The notes under the pieces are model-generated. The model searched no databases, had not been told where the DNA came from, and saw nothing but the letters and a program-made list of their open reading frames with translations. Positions 1 to 7,775 of a DNA stretch of 64,000 bases are shown piece after piece. The DNA is taken from positions 1 to 64,000 of the forward strand of contig JAIXWF010000011.1 of assembly GCA_027482185.1 (NCBI GenBank), given 5' to 3'. Position numbers and translations under genes: made by a program. The DNA comes from Opitutaceae bacterium (GTDB lineage: Bacteria > Verrucomicrobiota > Verrucomicrobiia > Opitutales > Opitutaceae). Each line of letters begins with the position of its first letter. Within the stretch, counting starts at the first letter, position 1.

Positions 1-581
1 CCGATGCCGTTGGGATTCTTCGCGACCTCGGCGGCGATCTGCTCGTTGCCGGCCATCTTCTGCGAGGACTTGGCGTAGTCGCGCTTCTTCATCGCGAGGT
101 CTTTCCAGTCCTGGTACGTACCGGAGGACGTGTTGCGGGTGTAGACGGAGATCTTGCCGGGCTTGCCGCCGACGGCGGACCAATCGGTGACGTCGCCGGT
201 GAAAATCTGCTCCACCTGGCGCAGGGTGAGCTTGGCGATCGGGCTGTTGGCATTCACGACCACGGCCATGCCGTCGTAGGCGACGATGATGGGCTTCAGC
301 GTCACGCCCTTGGCCTGGGCCGCGGAGATCTCGGTTGCGCGGGCGCGGCGGGAGGACATGCCGATTTGGGCAGTGCCGTCGATGATGGCGGCGATGCCGG
401 TGGTCGAGCCCTCGGCGGCGATCTCGAAGGAGACGCCGGGGTGCTGCGCCTTGTATTCCTCGGCGAAGGTCGGGACCAGTTTGGCACCGAGGGTGTCGGA
501 ACCCTTGATGACGAGCTTCTGGGCGAAGGCGGTGCCCGCGGCGGCAAGGGCCGCGGCGAGGAGGAGAAGGTTTTTCTTCAT
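1..581 (-). CDS. pstS: Phosphate ABC transporter substrate-binding protein PstS (3' end cut by window edge)
   Basis: This periplasmic protein captures inorganic phosphate for the PstABC importer. The visible 193 residues start with a Sec signal peptide (MKKN plus a Leu/Ala core, cleavage probably after residues 18-20). The mature protein opens with the PstS-type phosphate-binding segment (IKGSDTLG, about 23-30), and a second such segment, EGSTTGI, lies at about 56-62. An SSR motif near residue 76 and the NTSSGTYQDW segment near 149-158 are also typical of the family. The C-terminal part lies beyond position 1. The gene is 32 bases downstream of a porin gene on the same strand, so the two probably form one phosphate-acquisition transcript. 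pstCAB may follow outside the window. Confidence 0.93.
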   Translation of the reverse strand, partial: MKKNLLLLAAALAAAGTAFAQKLVIKGSDTLGAKLVPTFAEEYKAQHPGVSFEIAAEGSTTGIAAIIDGTAQIGMSSRRARATEISAAQAKGVTLKPIIVAYDGMAVVVNANSPIAKLTLRQVEQIFTGDVTDWSAVGGKPGKISVYTRNTSSGTYQDWKDLAMKKRDYAKSSQKMAGNEQIAAEVAKNPNGI

Positions 582-613
582 GGAAGGAGAATGGGGAATC
601 GGGAAATCCGGAC

Positions 614-1882
614 TCAGTAGCTCAGCTGGAGTTGGCTGCGGACACCCTGGACGGTGGCTTTGGCGGGCGCCCCGGTGATGGGGATGCCGCTGGATTCGCC
701 GAAAATGTAGCCGGCCTGCCAACGGACCTCGTGTTTGGCCTCGTCGCCGAGGAGGTACCAGTTGGTGCCGAGGAACCACTCGTGCATCTTGTCGTGGGTT
801 CCGCCCGAGGCGGCCGAGCGGATACCGTCGCCCAATTGCACGCCGCGGCCGTCGGAGTCGATCCGGCTGTAGCGCAGCACGGGCTCGAAACGCGGCGTCA
901 CGCGGTAGGTGGCCATGAGCGACCAACCGTCCGACTGCGAATCGCGCGTGGCGGAGGCGCCGCGCTCGTTGTCCGAGCCCATGTACTCGCCGATGAGCGA
1001 GCCGTTCAGGTAGCGCCAGTCGAAGTAGGCGGACCACACGGCCAGATCGTTGCCCGTGCCGACCGTGCGGCCGCCCTGGTCGGGCAGGAAACCGTAGGTG
1101 GCGCCGAGCTTGAGCCGGCCCGCCGCTTCGGCGAACGGCCGCTGGTAGGCGACGCTGCCCCAGTAGGCCAGCTGGTTGTTGGCGCCCGAACCCTGGGCCA
1201 GGGCGTCGCTCACGGCCACGCCTTGGGCTTCGGCGTTCGTCACGGCGAAATCCCAGCTGAGATTGCCGCCGTTGTTGCCGAGGAGCCAGATGCCGTTGCG
1301 GTACTTGCCGGCCCCGAGGCGGCGGCCGTTGTTGCTCTCGACAAAGTAGCGGTTGATGGTCGAACGCTCGATCGCCTTCAGCTCGCCGCTCGACGTGAAG
1401 TATTCCTCGTAGCCGATGGGCGCCTTCCAATAACCCGCCTGCAACTTGAGCTGCGGGCTGAAAATCTTCTCGATTTGGGCGGCGTCAAAATTGGCGTTGC
1501 CGAAATCGTAGTTCATGTGAGCGGACCAGCCTTCCCGGAAAGTGGCCCGGAAGGACACGCGGACCCGGCGCAGGAAGAGGTGGTTAACCGTCGCCGGGTC
1601 GCCGGCCACACCGTCGATATCGGTGGCCAAGTGCGCGTATTGGAACTGGACCCGGCCGGCGATCGCCAAGCGCGCCAGGTTCGGCGACTGGGAGGTGCCG
1701 GCCGAGACCGGGGCATTCTCCAGCAGAAGATCGGCCCGGATGTCCTCCGCTTCCTGATTGGTGAGAATGCCCTTGCGGATAAGGGCATTGACAAGGGCGG
1801 CGCTGTCCTGCGCCGCCACGGGAGCGGCGAGCAACAGACCGAGCAGCAGCAAACGGAGGGAGGAACGGCGGTTTTTGGTCAT
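614..1882 (-). CDS. OprO/OprP-type phosphate-selective porin
   Basis: This is a predicted outer-membrane beta-barrel of 422 residues, probably a diffusion channel for phosphate or polyphosphate. A signal peptide (MTKNRR, then a Leu-rich core ending VAAQ) precedes a short helical region (LVNALIRKGILTNQEAEDI, about 30-48). The rest alternates Tyr, Trp and Gly in the manner of porin strands and ends in LQLSY, a terminal aromatic residue typical of barrels. An upstream in-frame ATG at 1969 would add 29 residues and place the signal peptide internally, so 1882 was chosen. The position directly upstream of pstS supports a phosphate role. Selectivity itself cannot be read from the sequence. Confidence 0.83.
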   Translation of the reverse strand: MTKNRRSSLRLLLLGLLLAAPVAAQDSAALVNALIRKGILTNQEAEDIRADLLLENAPVSAGTSQSPNLARLAIAGRVQFQYAHLATDIDGVAGDPATVNHLFLRRVRVSFRATFREGWSAHMNYDFGNANFDAAQIEKIFSPQLKLQAGYWKAPIGYEEYFTSSGELKAIERSTINRYFVESNNGRRLGAGKYRNGIWLLGNNGGNLSWDFAVTNAEAQGVAVSDALAQGSGANNQLAYWGSVAYQRPFAEAAGRLKLGATYGFLPDQGGRTVGTGNDLAVWSAYFDWRYLNGSLIGEYMGSDNERGASATRDSQSDGWSLMATYRVTPRFEPVLRYSRIDSDGRGVQLGDGIRSAASGGTHDKMHEWFLGTNWYLLGDEAKHEVRWQAGYIFGESSGIPITGAPAKATVQGVRSQLQLSY

Positions 1883-1927
1883 TCGGCACCGGCGCTGAAG
1901 CGAACCGGCACCCCCAATCTGCCCGGC

Positions 1928-1960
1928 GAATGTTACGATTGTGTGGCGGCGACGTGACAA
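1928..1960 (-). promoter_or_regulatory. Possible Pho box upstream of the porin-pstS pair
   Basis: Read on the minus strand, this stretch falls into three consecutive 11-base units with central hexamers TGTCAC, CGCCAC and CGTAAC. Known Pho boxes are 11-base-spaced direct repeats of a TGTCA-like core bound by PhoB. The block ends about 45 bases before the porin start codon. The second and third units deviate from the consensus, so this is a suggestion supported mainly by the function of the downstream genes. Confidence 0.3.
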
Positions 1961-1994
1961 CCGTGCCACAAATCCGCGGCGCCGACCGGAAAAT

Positions 1995-2010
1995 GTGACC
2001 GGCAGGTCAC
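1995..2010. promoter_or_regulatory. Palindromic operator candidate
   Basis: GTGACC and GGTCAC form a perfect 6-base inverted repeat with a 4-base spacer in the gap between the TolC-family gene and the porin gene. Symmetric sites of this size are typical of dimeric regulators such as the CRP/FNR family. Its only downstream same-strand target is the porin-pstS pair. No regulator gene lies nearby. Confidence 0.3.
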
Positions 2011-2053
2011 GGTTCGGTTACGGGACGCCTCCGGACGGTCTTCCGGCCCGAAT

Positions 2054-3376
2054 TCACTCTCCGGCCGCAAAGCGGAGGCCGTACTGGGCCGCGTTGAGTT
2101 CGGCCACGACGGCAACGTAATCGCGCCGGGCCCGGGCCAAGTCCTCCTCGGCCTGCAGATCTTCCAACACACGGCCGACGGCCGTCTCGCGGCGCTGCCG
2201 CGAAAGGCGGGCGGATTGGTCGGCGGATTCGAGGGCGCGGGCGGCCAAGGCCGCCTGTTCGGCCAAGGCCCGGACCCGGACATGGAATTCGACGACCTCG
2301 CGCCGGATGCGATCGCGGACCTGTTCGCGCTCCAATTCGCGTTGCCGTTCGCGCGCCGCGGTCTCGCGGGGGCGGCTGCTGTCCAGCAATCCCCCCGGAC
2401 CAATGCGCCAGCTCAGGCCCAGCGCATAGTCGCCGCTGTAGCCCCAATCGCGGGTCACGGTCGAACCGGCCGGTCCGCCGCCCAATCCGCCGACCGTGGC
2501 CTGCGCGCCCAAGGTCGGGATCAGGGGCGCCACCGCGGCGCCGCGGCGCTGGGCGCGGGCCGCCTCGAGCCGGGCCGAGGCCACTTCCAACTCGGCGCGC
2601 GCCGCCAGCGCCTTGGCCACCCACGGGCCGGCAGAGTCGCCGGCCTCGACCACGGCCAACGGCATGGGCTCGGCATCGGCCGGCACCAGATCCACCGCGG
2701 GATCGAGGTGCAGCGTTTCCGCCAGCCGCGCCGCCGCCTGGCGCTGTTCGGCCCGGGCGCGGGAGGCCGCAAGGGCGGCGCGTTCGCGCGCCGCCTGCAC
2801 GCGGGCGACGTCGCCCTGAAAGGTCAGTCCGGCCTGCGCCGTGGCCGCCAATTGCTCGGCGTGGCGCGCGGCGATCCGGGCCGCCTCTTCCGCCGCCGCG
2901 GCCGCGGCGCGCGCGCGGACGAGTTCGAAGTAGCCGGCGGCCGCGAGGTAAACGGTTTCCCTTTGCCGCACCTGCAACGCGGCCTCGCTGGCCCGCACCT
3001 GCTGTTTAGCGACCAGATTCTGGTAATACGTTTCGCCGAGCTCGAGCTGGGCGTTGAGCGTGATCCCGGCGGCGAGCGACTGTTTGTCGGCGTCGAGGAT
3101 CGGGCCGTTGACCGCCTGAATATTGCTGTCGTGGCGGCGCACGACGATCGACGGCGTCACCCAGGGCACGAACCTCGCCTGGACCGCGTCGCCGGCCGCC
3201 CGGGCCTCGGTCACCTGCTCGCGCGCGAGTTTCACGGCCAACGATTCCGCCCCGGCCAACTTCAGCGCCGTGGGCAGATCGATGGTGGCCGGCGCGGGAT
3301 CGGCCGCGCGCAAGGCGGCGGCCAAGGCCAGCAGGAGCGCCCCGCCGGCGGCCCGGGTCTTCGCGGCGCGCTTCAT
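2054..3376 (-). CDS. TolC-family outer membrane efflux protein
   Basis: This 440-residue protein is the outer-membrane exit duct of the tripartite efflux system encoded just upstream. It has an N-terminal signal peptide (MKRAAKTR, then an Ala/Leu core ending ALRAADP). Two long Ala/Glu/Arg-rich helical hairpin regions (about 120-215 and 315-420) are characteristic of TolC alpha-barrels, and the segments between them carry the beta-barrel strands. The start ATG overlaps the stop of the membrane-fusion gene in an ATGA arrangement, which implies translational coupling and fixes the start. It is the last gene of the RND-MFP-TolC transcript. The substrate is unknown. Confidence 0.88.
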   Translation of the reverse strand: MKRAAKTRAAGGALLLALAAALRAADPAPATIDLPTALKLAGAESLAVKLAREQVTEARAAGDAVQARFVPWVTPSIVVRRHDSNIQAVNGPILDADKQSLAAGITLNAQLELGETYYQNLVAKQQVRASEAALQVRQRETVYLAAAGYFELVRARAAAAAAEEAARIAARHAEQLAATAQAGLTFQGDVARVQAARERAALAASRARAEQRQAAARLAETLHLDPAVDLVPADAEPMPLAVVEAGDSAGPWVAKALAARAELEVASARLEAARAQRRGAAVAPLIPTLGAQATVGGLGGGPAGSTVTRDWGYSGDYALGLSWRIGPGGLLDSSRPRETAARERQRELEREQVRDRIRREVVEFHVRVRALAEQAALAARALESADQSARLSRQRRETAVGRVLEDLQAEEDLARARRDYVAVVAELNAAQYGLRFAAGE

Positions 3377-4431
3377 TTGGCCTCCGTGGCGTTGACGGCC
3401 TGGCCCGGCGCGAGCACGAGCTTGCCGGGCACGAGCACCCGCGCGTTTTCGGCGAGGCCTTCGAGGATCTCGACGTGGGTGCCGTCGTTGAAACCGTACT
3501 TCACCGGCACGCGGTTCGCTTTGCCGTCGGCAAACAGGAAAAGGAAACCCAGCGCCTTCTCGCGCACCAGCGCGGCGGCCGGGACGAGCAGCGCGTTCGT
3601 GTGTTTTTCGACGCCGATGCGGGCAAGCACGTACATGCCCGGGCGGAGCGCGCCGTCGGGATTGGGAATGTCGACCTCGATGGCGAGCGAGCGCGTCGCC
3701 TCGTCGAGGGCGCCGAAGTGGCGCGTCACCGTGCCGCGGAATGTGCGGCCCGGCAGCGCCTCGGTCGCGAGCAAGACCGGCTGGCCGACGGCGATGCGGG
3801 CGGCCTCGATTTCCGGGACCGCCACGCGGGCGCGGACGACGGCGTAGTCCATGACCGTGACGATGGCGGCCGCCGCGGGGTTGGCGCCGGCGGTGGCCGC
3901 GGGCACGAAAGCGCCGACATCGACATTGCGCGCGGTGACGGTGCCGGCGAACGGCGCGACGATCCGGCCGAAGCGGAGCAGCGCGGTGTTTTGCGCGAGC
4001 GCGGCCTCGGCGATCTCGAGGCGGGCCTTGGCGGCATCGGCGGCCTGCGGCGTGATCAGATCCGGCGCCTTGGCCTGCGCCGCGGCGATGCGGCGCAGTT
4101 CCGCCTGGGCAACGCGCACCTCGGCCTCGTGGCGTGCACGTTCGGCGATGAGTTCGGGCAGCTCCAGCTCGGCGAGCAGCTGGCCGGCGGCCACGCGGTC
4201 GCCCTGGTCGACGGCGATGCTCTTCACGTAGCCGGGCACCTTCGCGTGGAGCGTCACCTGCTGGTTGGCCCGCAGGGTGCCCGGCAGGGCGACAAAGCGG
4301 TGGATCTCGCCGCGCACCGGCGAGACGACCGGCACGTCGGGCGCGGTGGCGGCGGACAACGGACCGGCGGACAGGGCCGCGCCGAGCGCGAGCAGACGGA
4401 GGGAAGACATGGCGGGGATAAAGCGTTTCAT
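3373..4431 (-). CDS. RND efflux periplasmic adaptor (membrane fusion protein, HlyD/AcrA family)
   Basis: This 352-residue adaptor bridges the inner-membrane RND pump and the TolC duct. After a signal peptide (to about residue 27) comes the biotinyl-lipoyl-like half-motif (LRANQQVTLHAKVPGYV, about 51-67). A coiled-coil hairpin with repeated Ala/Glu/Arg follows (about 85-140). The second lipoyl half (IVAPFAGTVTARNVDVGAFV, about 152-171), a beta-barrel and a membrane-proximal domain complete the order seen in AcrA-type proteins. It starts 14 bases after the pump gene and its stop overlaps the next start by four bases, so the three genes are one operon. Confidence 0.9.
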   Translation of the reverse strand: MKRFIPAMSSLRLLALGAALSAGPLSAATAPDVPVVSPVRGEIHRFVALPGTLRANQQVTLHAKVPGYVKSIAVDQGDRVAAGQLLAELELPELIAERARHEAEVRVAQAELRRIAAAQAKAPDLITPQAADAAKARLEIAEAALAQNTALLRFGRIVAPFAGTVTARNVDVGAFVPAATAGANPAAAAIVTVMDYAVVRARVAVPEIEAARIAVGQPVLLATEALPGRTFRGTVTRHFGALDEATRSLAIEVDIPNPDGALRPGMYVLARIGVEKHTNALLVPAAALVREKALGFLFLFADGKANRVPVKYGFNDGTHVEILEGLAENARVLVPGKLVLAPGQAVNATEAK

Positions 4432-4445
4432 CGGTTCGGGGCGGT

Positions 4446-7400
4446 TCAGCGGGCGGCGGCGCGGTAGTGTTCGCTGGCCGGATCGTCGGGATCGAGCGAG
4501 GGCGAGCGGACACGTTTGGTGGTGAGAAGGGCGAACATGCTCGGCAGCACGAACAGCGTCGCGAGTGTCGCGCAGGCGAGGCCGCCGACGACGGCCCGGC
4601 CGAGGGGCGCCGTCTGGTCGCCGCTGTCGCCGAGGCCGAGCGCGAGCGGCATCATGCCGGCGATCATGGCGCAGCTCGTCATCAAGATCGGCCGCAGGCG
4701 GCTCGTGCCGCCCTCGACTGCGCCGGCGACGGGATCGGCGCGCGCGATGCGGGCCTTTTCGGCGAAGGTCACGAGCAGAATCGAATTCGCGACCGCGACG
4801 CCGACGGCCATGATCGCGCCCATGGCGGACTGGATGTTGAGGGTCGTGCCGGTGAACCACAGCGTGAGCGCCACGCCGGCCAGCACCGCCGGCACCGTGG
4901 AGATCACGGCGAGGGCGAGGCGCACCGATTGGAAGTTGGCCGTGACCAGCAGGAAAATCACGACGACGGCGATGATCAGGCCGGAGCGGAACCCTTCGTG
5001 GAGTTGTTCCAGCGGGATCACCTGGCCGCGGTAGTCGACCCGGGTGCGCGGCTCGGGGGCGGGACCGGCGGCGGCGACGGCCGCGCGGATGGCGCGCATC
5101 GCGGTACCGAGATCGGAGCCGTGGAGATTGGCGGTGATGCCGAGGAGGCGCGCGACGTTGTAGCGTTCGTAGGTGCCCGGCGCAGTGCCCTGCGCGATCG
5201 TGGCGAGGTTGCGCAGGAGCACGGGCGCGGCGCCGGACGATTTGACGGGCACATTGCCGAGGTCCTCGAGCGACGTCGTCTTCGCCTCGGGAATCTGGAC
5301 CTGCACGTTGAAACTGATGCCCGAACCCGGATCGGCCCAGAAAATCGGCGTGGTGAACCGGCTCGAGGTCGTGGCCGCGACGAGCGAACGCGTGACATCG
5401 GAGATCTGGACGCCGAGCAACCCGGCGCGCTCGCGGTCGACGTTCACGGCGACGGTCGGGTAATCGAGGGTCTGCGCGATCTGGATGTCCCGCAGGTACG
5501 GAATCTTCTTCAGCTGCTCGATGATGCGGTCGGCGTAGGCTTTGCTCACCGGCAGGGAGGAGCCGCTGACCGCGATCTCGATCGGCGTCGGCGAACCGAA
5601 GCTCATCACGCGGGAAACGATGTCCTGGGGCTCGAAGGAGAAGCGGATGTCCGGGAAGTCGCGGGCGAAAATCCCGCGCAGCTTTTCCTTGAACGCCTCG
5701 ATGCGGGGACCGGCGCCCGGCTTGAACTGGACCGCGAGCCAGCCTTCCTCGGGGCCGCCGTTCCAGAGGTGAACGAGGTTCACGGGAAAACTGGAATTGT
5801 GCACACCCACCAGACCGATGGAGACCTCGATTTTGTCGGCGCCGCCGGCCTCGCGGGCGATCGTCGCGAGGACTTTTTTGGCGATCGCTTCCGTGAGATC
5901 GACGCGCGTGCCGCTCGGCGCGCGCAGGCGCAGGGCGAACTGGCCGTTGTCGGTTTTCGGGAAAATCTCGGTGCCGAGGCGGCCGCCGATCGCCCACACG
6001 ATGCCGCCGCAAACGACGAGGTACACGAGCGCGAGCGGCCAGCGCAGGGCGACGATGCCGCGGAGCAAACCGCCGTAGGTGCGCTGCAGGCCGGCGAAGA
6101 ACGAGGCGTCGTGGATTTCCGCGCCGTGCCCGCGCAGAAACCAGACCGAAAGAATCGGCACCAGCGTGCTCGAGAGCAGGTACGACGCGATCATCGCGAA
6201 GCCGACCGCGAGCGCCATCGGCACGAAGAGGGCCTGCGCCGCGCCGACCATGAAGAAGGCCGGGATGAACACGGCGAGAATGCACAGCATGGCGAGCAGG
6301 CGGGGCAGGGCCGTCTCGCGCGTGCCGTCGAGCGCGGCCCGCGCCACGGGCGCGCCGCGGCCCAAATGCGCGTGGATGTTTTCCACCGCCACCGTCGACT
6401 CGTCGACCAGGATGCCGATCGCCAGCGCGAGGCCGCCGAGCGTCATCAGGTGGATCGACTGGCCGGTGATCCAGAGCGCGAACACGGCGCCGAGCAGAGA
6501 GAGCGGGATGTTGATGACGACGATGAACGCACTCCGCCAATCGCGCAGGAAGAGCAGCACCATCAGGCCGGTCAAAATGGCGCCGAGACCGCCTTCTTTG
6601 AGCACGTCCCGGATCGAACGGTTGACCACCGGCGACTGGTCGAAAACGTAGCTGACCTTGATGTCGTCGGGCAGGATTTTCTGGAATTCGGGGATGTTCT
6701 TTTTGACGAGATCGACGACGGCGAGCGTCGAGGCGTCGCCGCGTTTCGTGACCGGGAGATAGACGGTGCGGAGACCGTTCGCGAGGGCGTGGGACGTGAC
6801 GACGTCGGCGCCGTCCTCGACCGTCGCGACATCGCGGAGGAACACGGCGCCCTGCGCGGTGGCGCGCAGCGGGACCGCCTCGAGGTCCTTGGGGTTCTTC
6901 ACGATCGCGTTCATTTCCACGATCGGGTACTTGTCCCCGAGGTTCATGTTGCCCGAGGGGCTGATGGGGTTGGCCTCGGCGAGGGCCTTGACGATCTCGT
7001 CGGGCGAGAGACCGTAGGCGCGCATGCGCTCGGGGTTCACGTTGACGATGATGCCGCGGGAGCTGCCGCCGAAGGGCGGCGGGGCGGACACGCCGGGCAG
7101 CGTCGAGAAGGCGGGCCGCACGCGGTTGAGCGCCTGGTCCTGCATCTCGCCGAGCGTGCGATTGGGATTGTCGGTCGAGAAAACGAGATAGCCCACCGCG
7201 ACCGAGCCCGCGTCGAAACGCGTGACGAACGGCGCCGGCGTGCCGGGCGGCATGAAGGCGCGGGCGCGGTTCACGTACGCGATCACCTCGGAGAGCGCCT
7301 GCGCCATGTCCGTCTCCGGATGGAACTGGAGCTTCATGATCGAGGCGCCCTGGATCGACTTCGACTCCACGTGCGAGATGCCCGCGATGTAGAGGAAGTG

Positions 7401-7607
7401 GTATTCGTAGCGGTAGGTCAGGTACCCCTCCATTTGGGCGGGGTCCATCCCCCCGAACGGCTGGGCGACGTAGATGGTCGGCACGCCGAGCGGAGGGAAG
7501 ATGTCGCGGGACATCCGCTGGATCGCGAGGCCCGCGGCCAGCGCGACGGCCACCACGAGCACGACGACGGCGAGGGGGCGGCGCAGGGCGAGTTGCAGGA
7601 AATTCAT
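4446..7607 (-). CDS. RND multidrug/metal efflux transporter, HAE1-like inner-membrane subunit
   Basis: The 1053-residue protein has the twofold RND layout: a first transmembrane helix (about 10-30), a large periplasmic loop, six helices (about 340-540), then a repeat of the same pattern. The start MNFLQLALRRP was preferred to an ATG 141 bases upstream because RND pumps begin with this amphipathic segment. In TM4 the usual Asp-Asp proton pair reads VDEST (D402, E403). In the second half the usual TM10 Lys motif reads GVAVANSILL, with Ala in place of Lys. This variant proton relay marks a less-studied RND branch. The substrate cannot be deduced, and no regulator gene is adjacent. Confidence 0.92.
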   Translation of the reverse strand: MNFLQLALRRPLAVVVLVVAVALAAGLAIQRMSRDIFPPLGVPTIYVAQPFGGMDPAQMEGYLTYRYEYHFLYIAGISHVESKSIQGASIMKLQFHPETDMAQALSEVIAYVNRARAFMPPGTPAPFVTRFDAGSVAVGYLVFSTDNPNRTLGEMQDQALNRVRPAFSTLPGVSAPPPFGGSSRGIIVNVNPERMRAYGLSPDEIVKALAEANPISPSGNMNLGDKYPIVEMNAIVKNPKDLEAVPLRATAQGAVFLRDVATVEDGADVVTSHALANGLRTVYLPVTKRGDASTLAVVDLVKKNIPEFQKILPDDIKVSYVFDQSPVVNRSIRDVLKEGGLGAILTGLMVLLFLRDWRSAFIVVINIPLSLLGAVFALWITGQSIHLMTLGGLALAIGILVDESTVAVENIHAHLGRGAPVARAALDGTRETALPRLLAMLCILAVFIPAFFMVGAAQALFVPMALAVGFAMIASYLLSSTLVPILSVWFLRGHGAEIHDASFFAGLQRTYGGLLRGIVALRWPLALVYLVVCGGIVWAIGGRLGTEIFPKTDNGQFALRLRAPSGTRVDLTEAIAKKVLATIAREAGGADKIEVSIGLVGVHNSSFPVNLVHLWNGGPEEGWLAVQFKPGAGPRIEAFKEKLRGIFARDFPDIRFSFEPQDIVSRVMSFGSPTPIEIAVSGSSLPVSKAYADRIIEQLKKIPYLRDIQIAQTLDYPTVAVNVDRERAGLLGVQISDVTRSLVAATTSSRFTTPIFWADPGSGISFNVQVQIPEAKTTSLEDLGNVPVKSSGAAPVLLRNLATIAQGTAPGTYERYNVARLLGITANLHGSDLGTAMRAIRAAVAAAGPAPEPRTRVDYRGQVIPLEQLHEGFRSGLIIAVVVIFLLVTANFQSVRLALAVISTVPAVLAGVALTLWFTGTTLNIQSAMGAIMAVGVAVANSILLVTFAEKARIARADPVAGAVEGGTSRLRPILMTSCAMIAGMMPLALGLGDSGDQTAPLGRAVVGGLACATLATLFVLPSMFALLTTKRVRSPSLDPDDPASEHYRAAAR

Positions 7608-7714
7608 ACGGTGGGGTACGGGGCGCGGCCGGCGAGACGCGCGGGTAACGGATTGGTTACAGCCGCGGCCCCGTTGCCAAGAACCAATCGCGGCGGTCTC
7701 GCATTTCGGACACG

Positions 7715-7745
7715 AAAAAAGGGACGGAGCCGACGGCTCCGTCCC
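7715..7745 (-). terminator. Rho-independent terminator of the secreted protein/TonB receptor transcript
   Basis: An 11-bp perfect GC-rich stem (GGGACGGAGCC with GGCTCCGTCCC) around a 3-base loop is followed, on the minus strand, by six T. It lies 30 bases beyond the stop of the 7776-9581 gene and upstream of the RND operon, so it separates the two transcripts. Confidence 0.85.
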
Positions 7746-7775
7746 CAAACTAACACTACAGCCCGCGGCCGCGGA

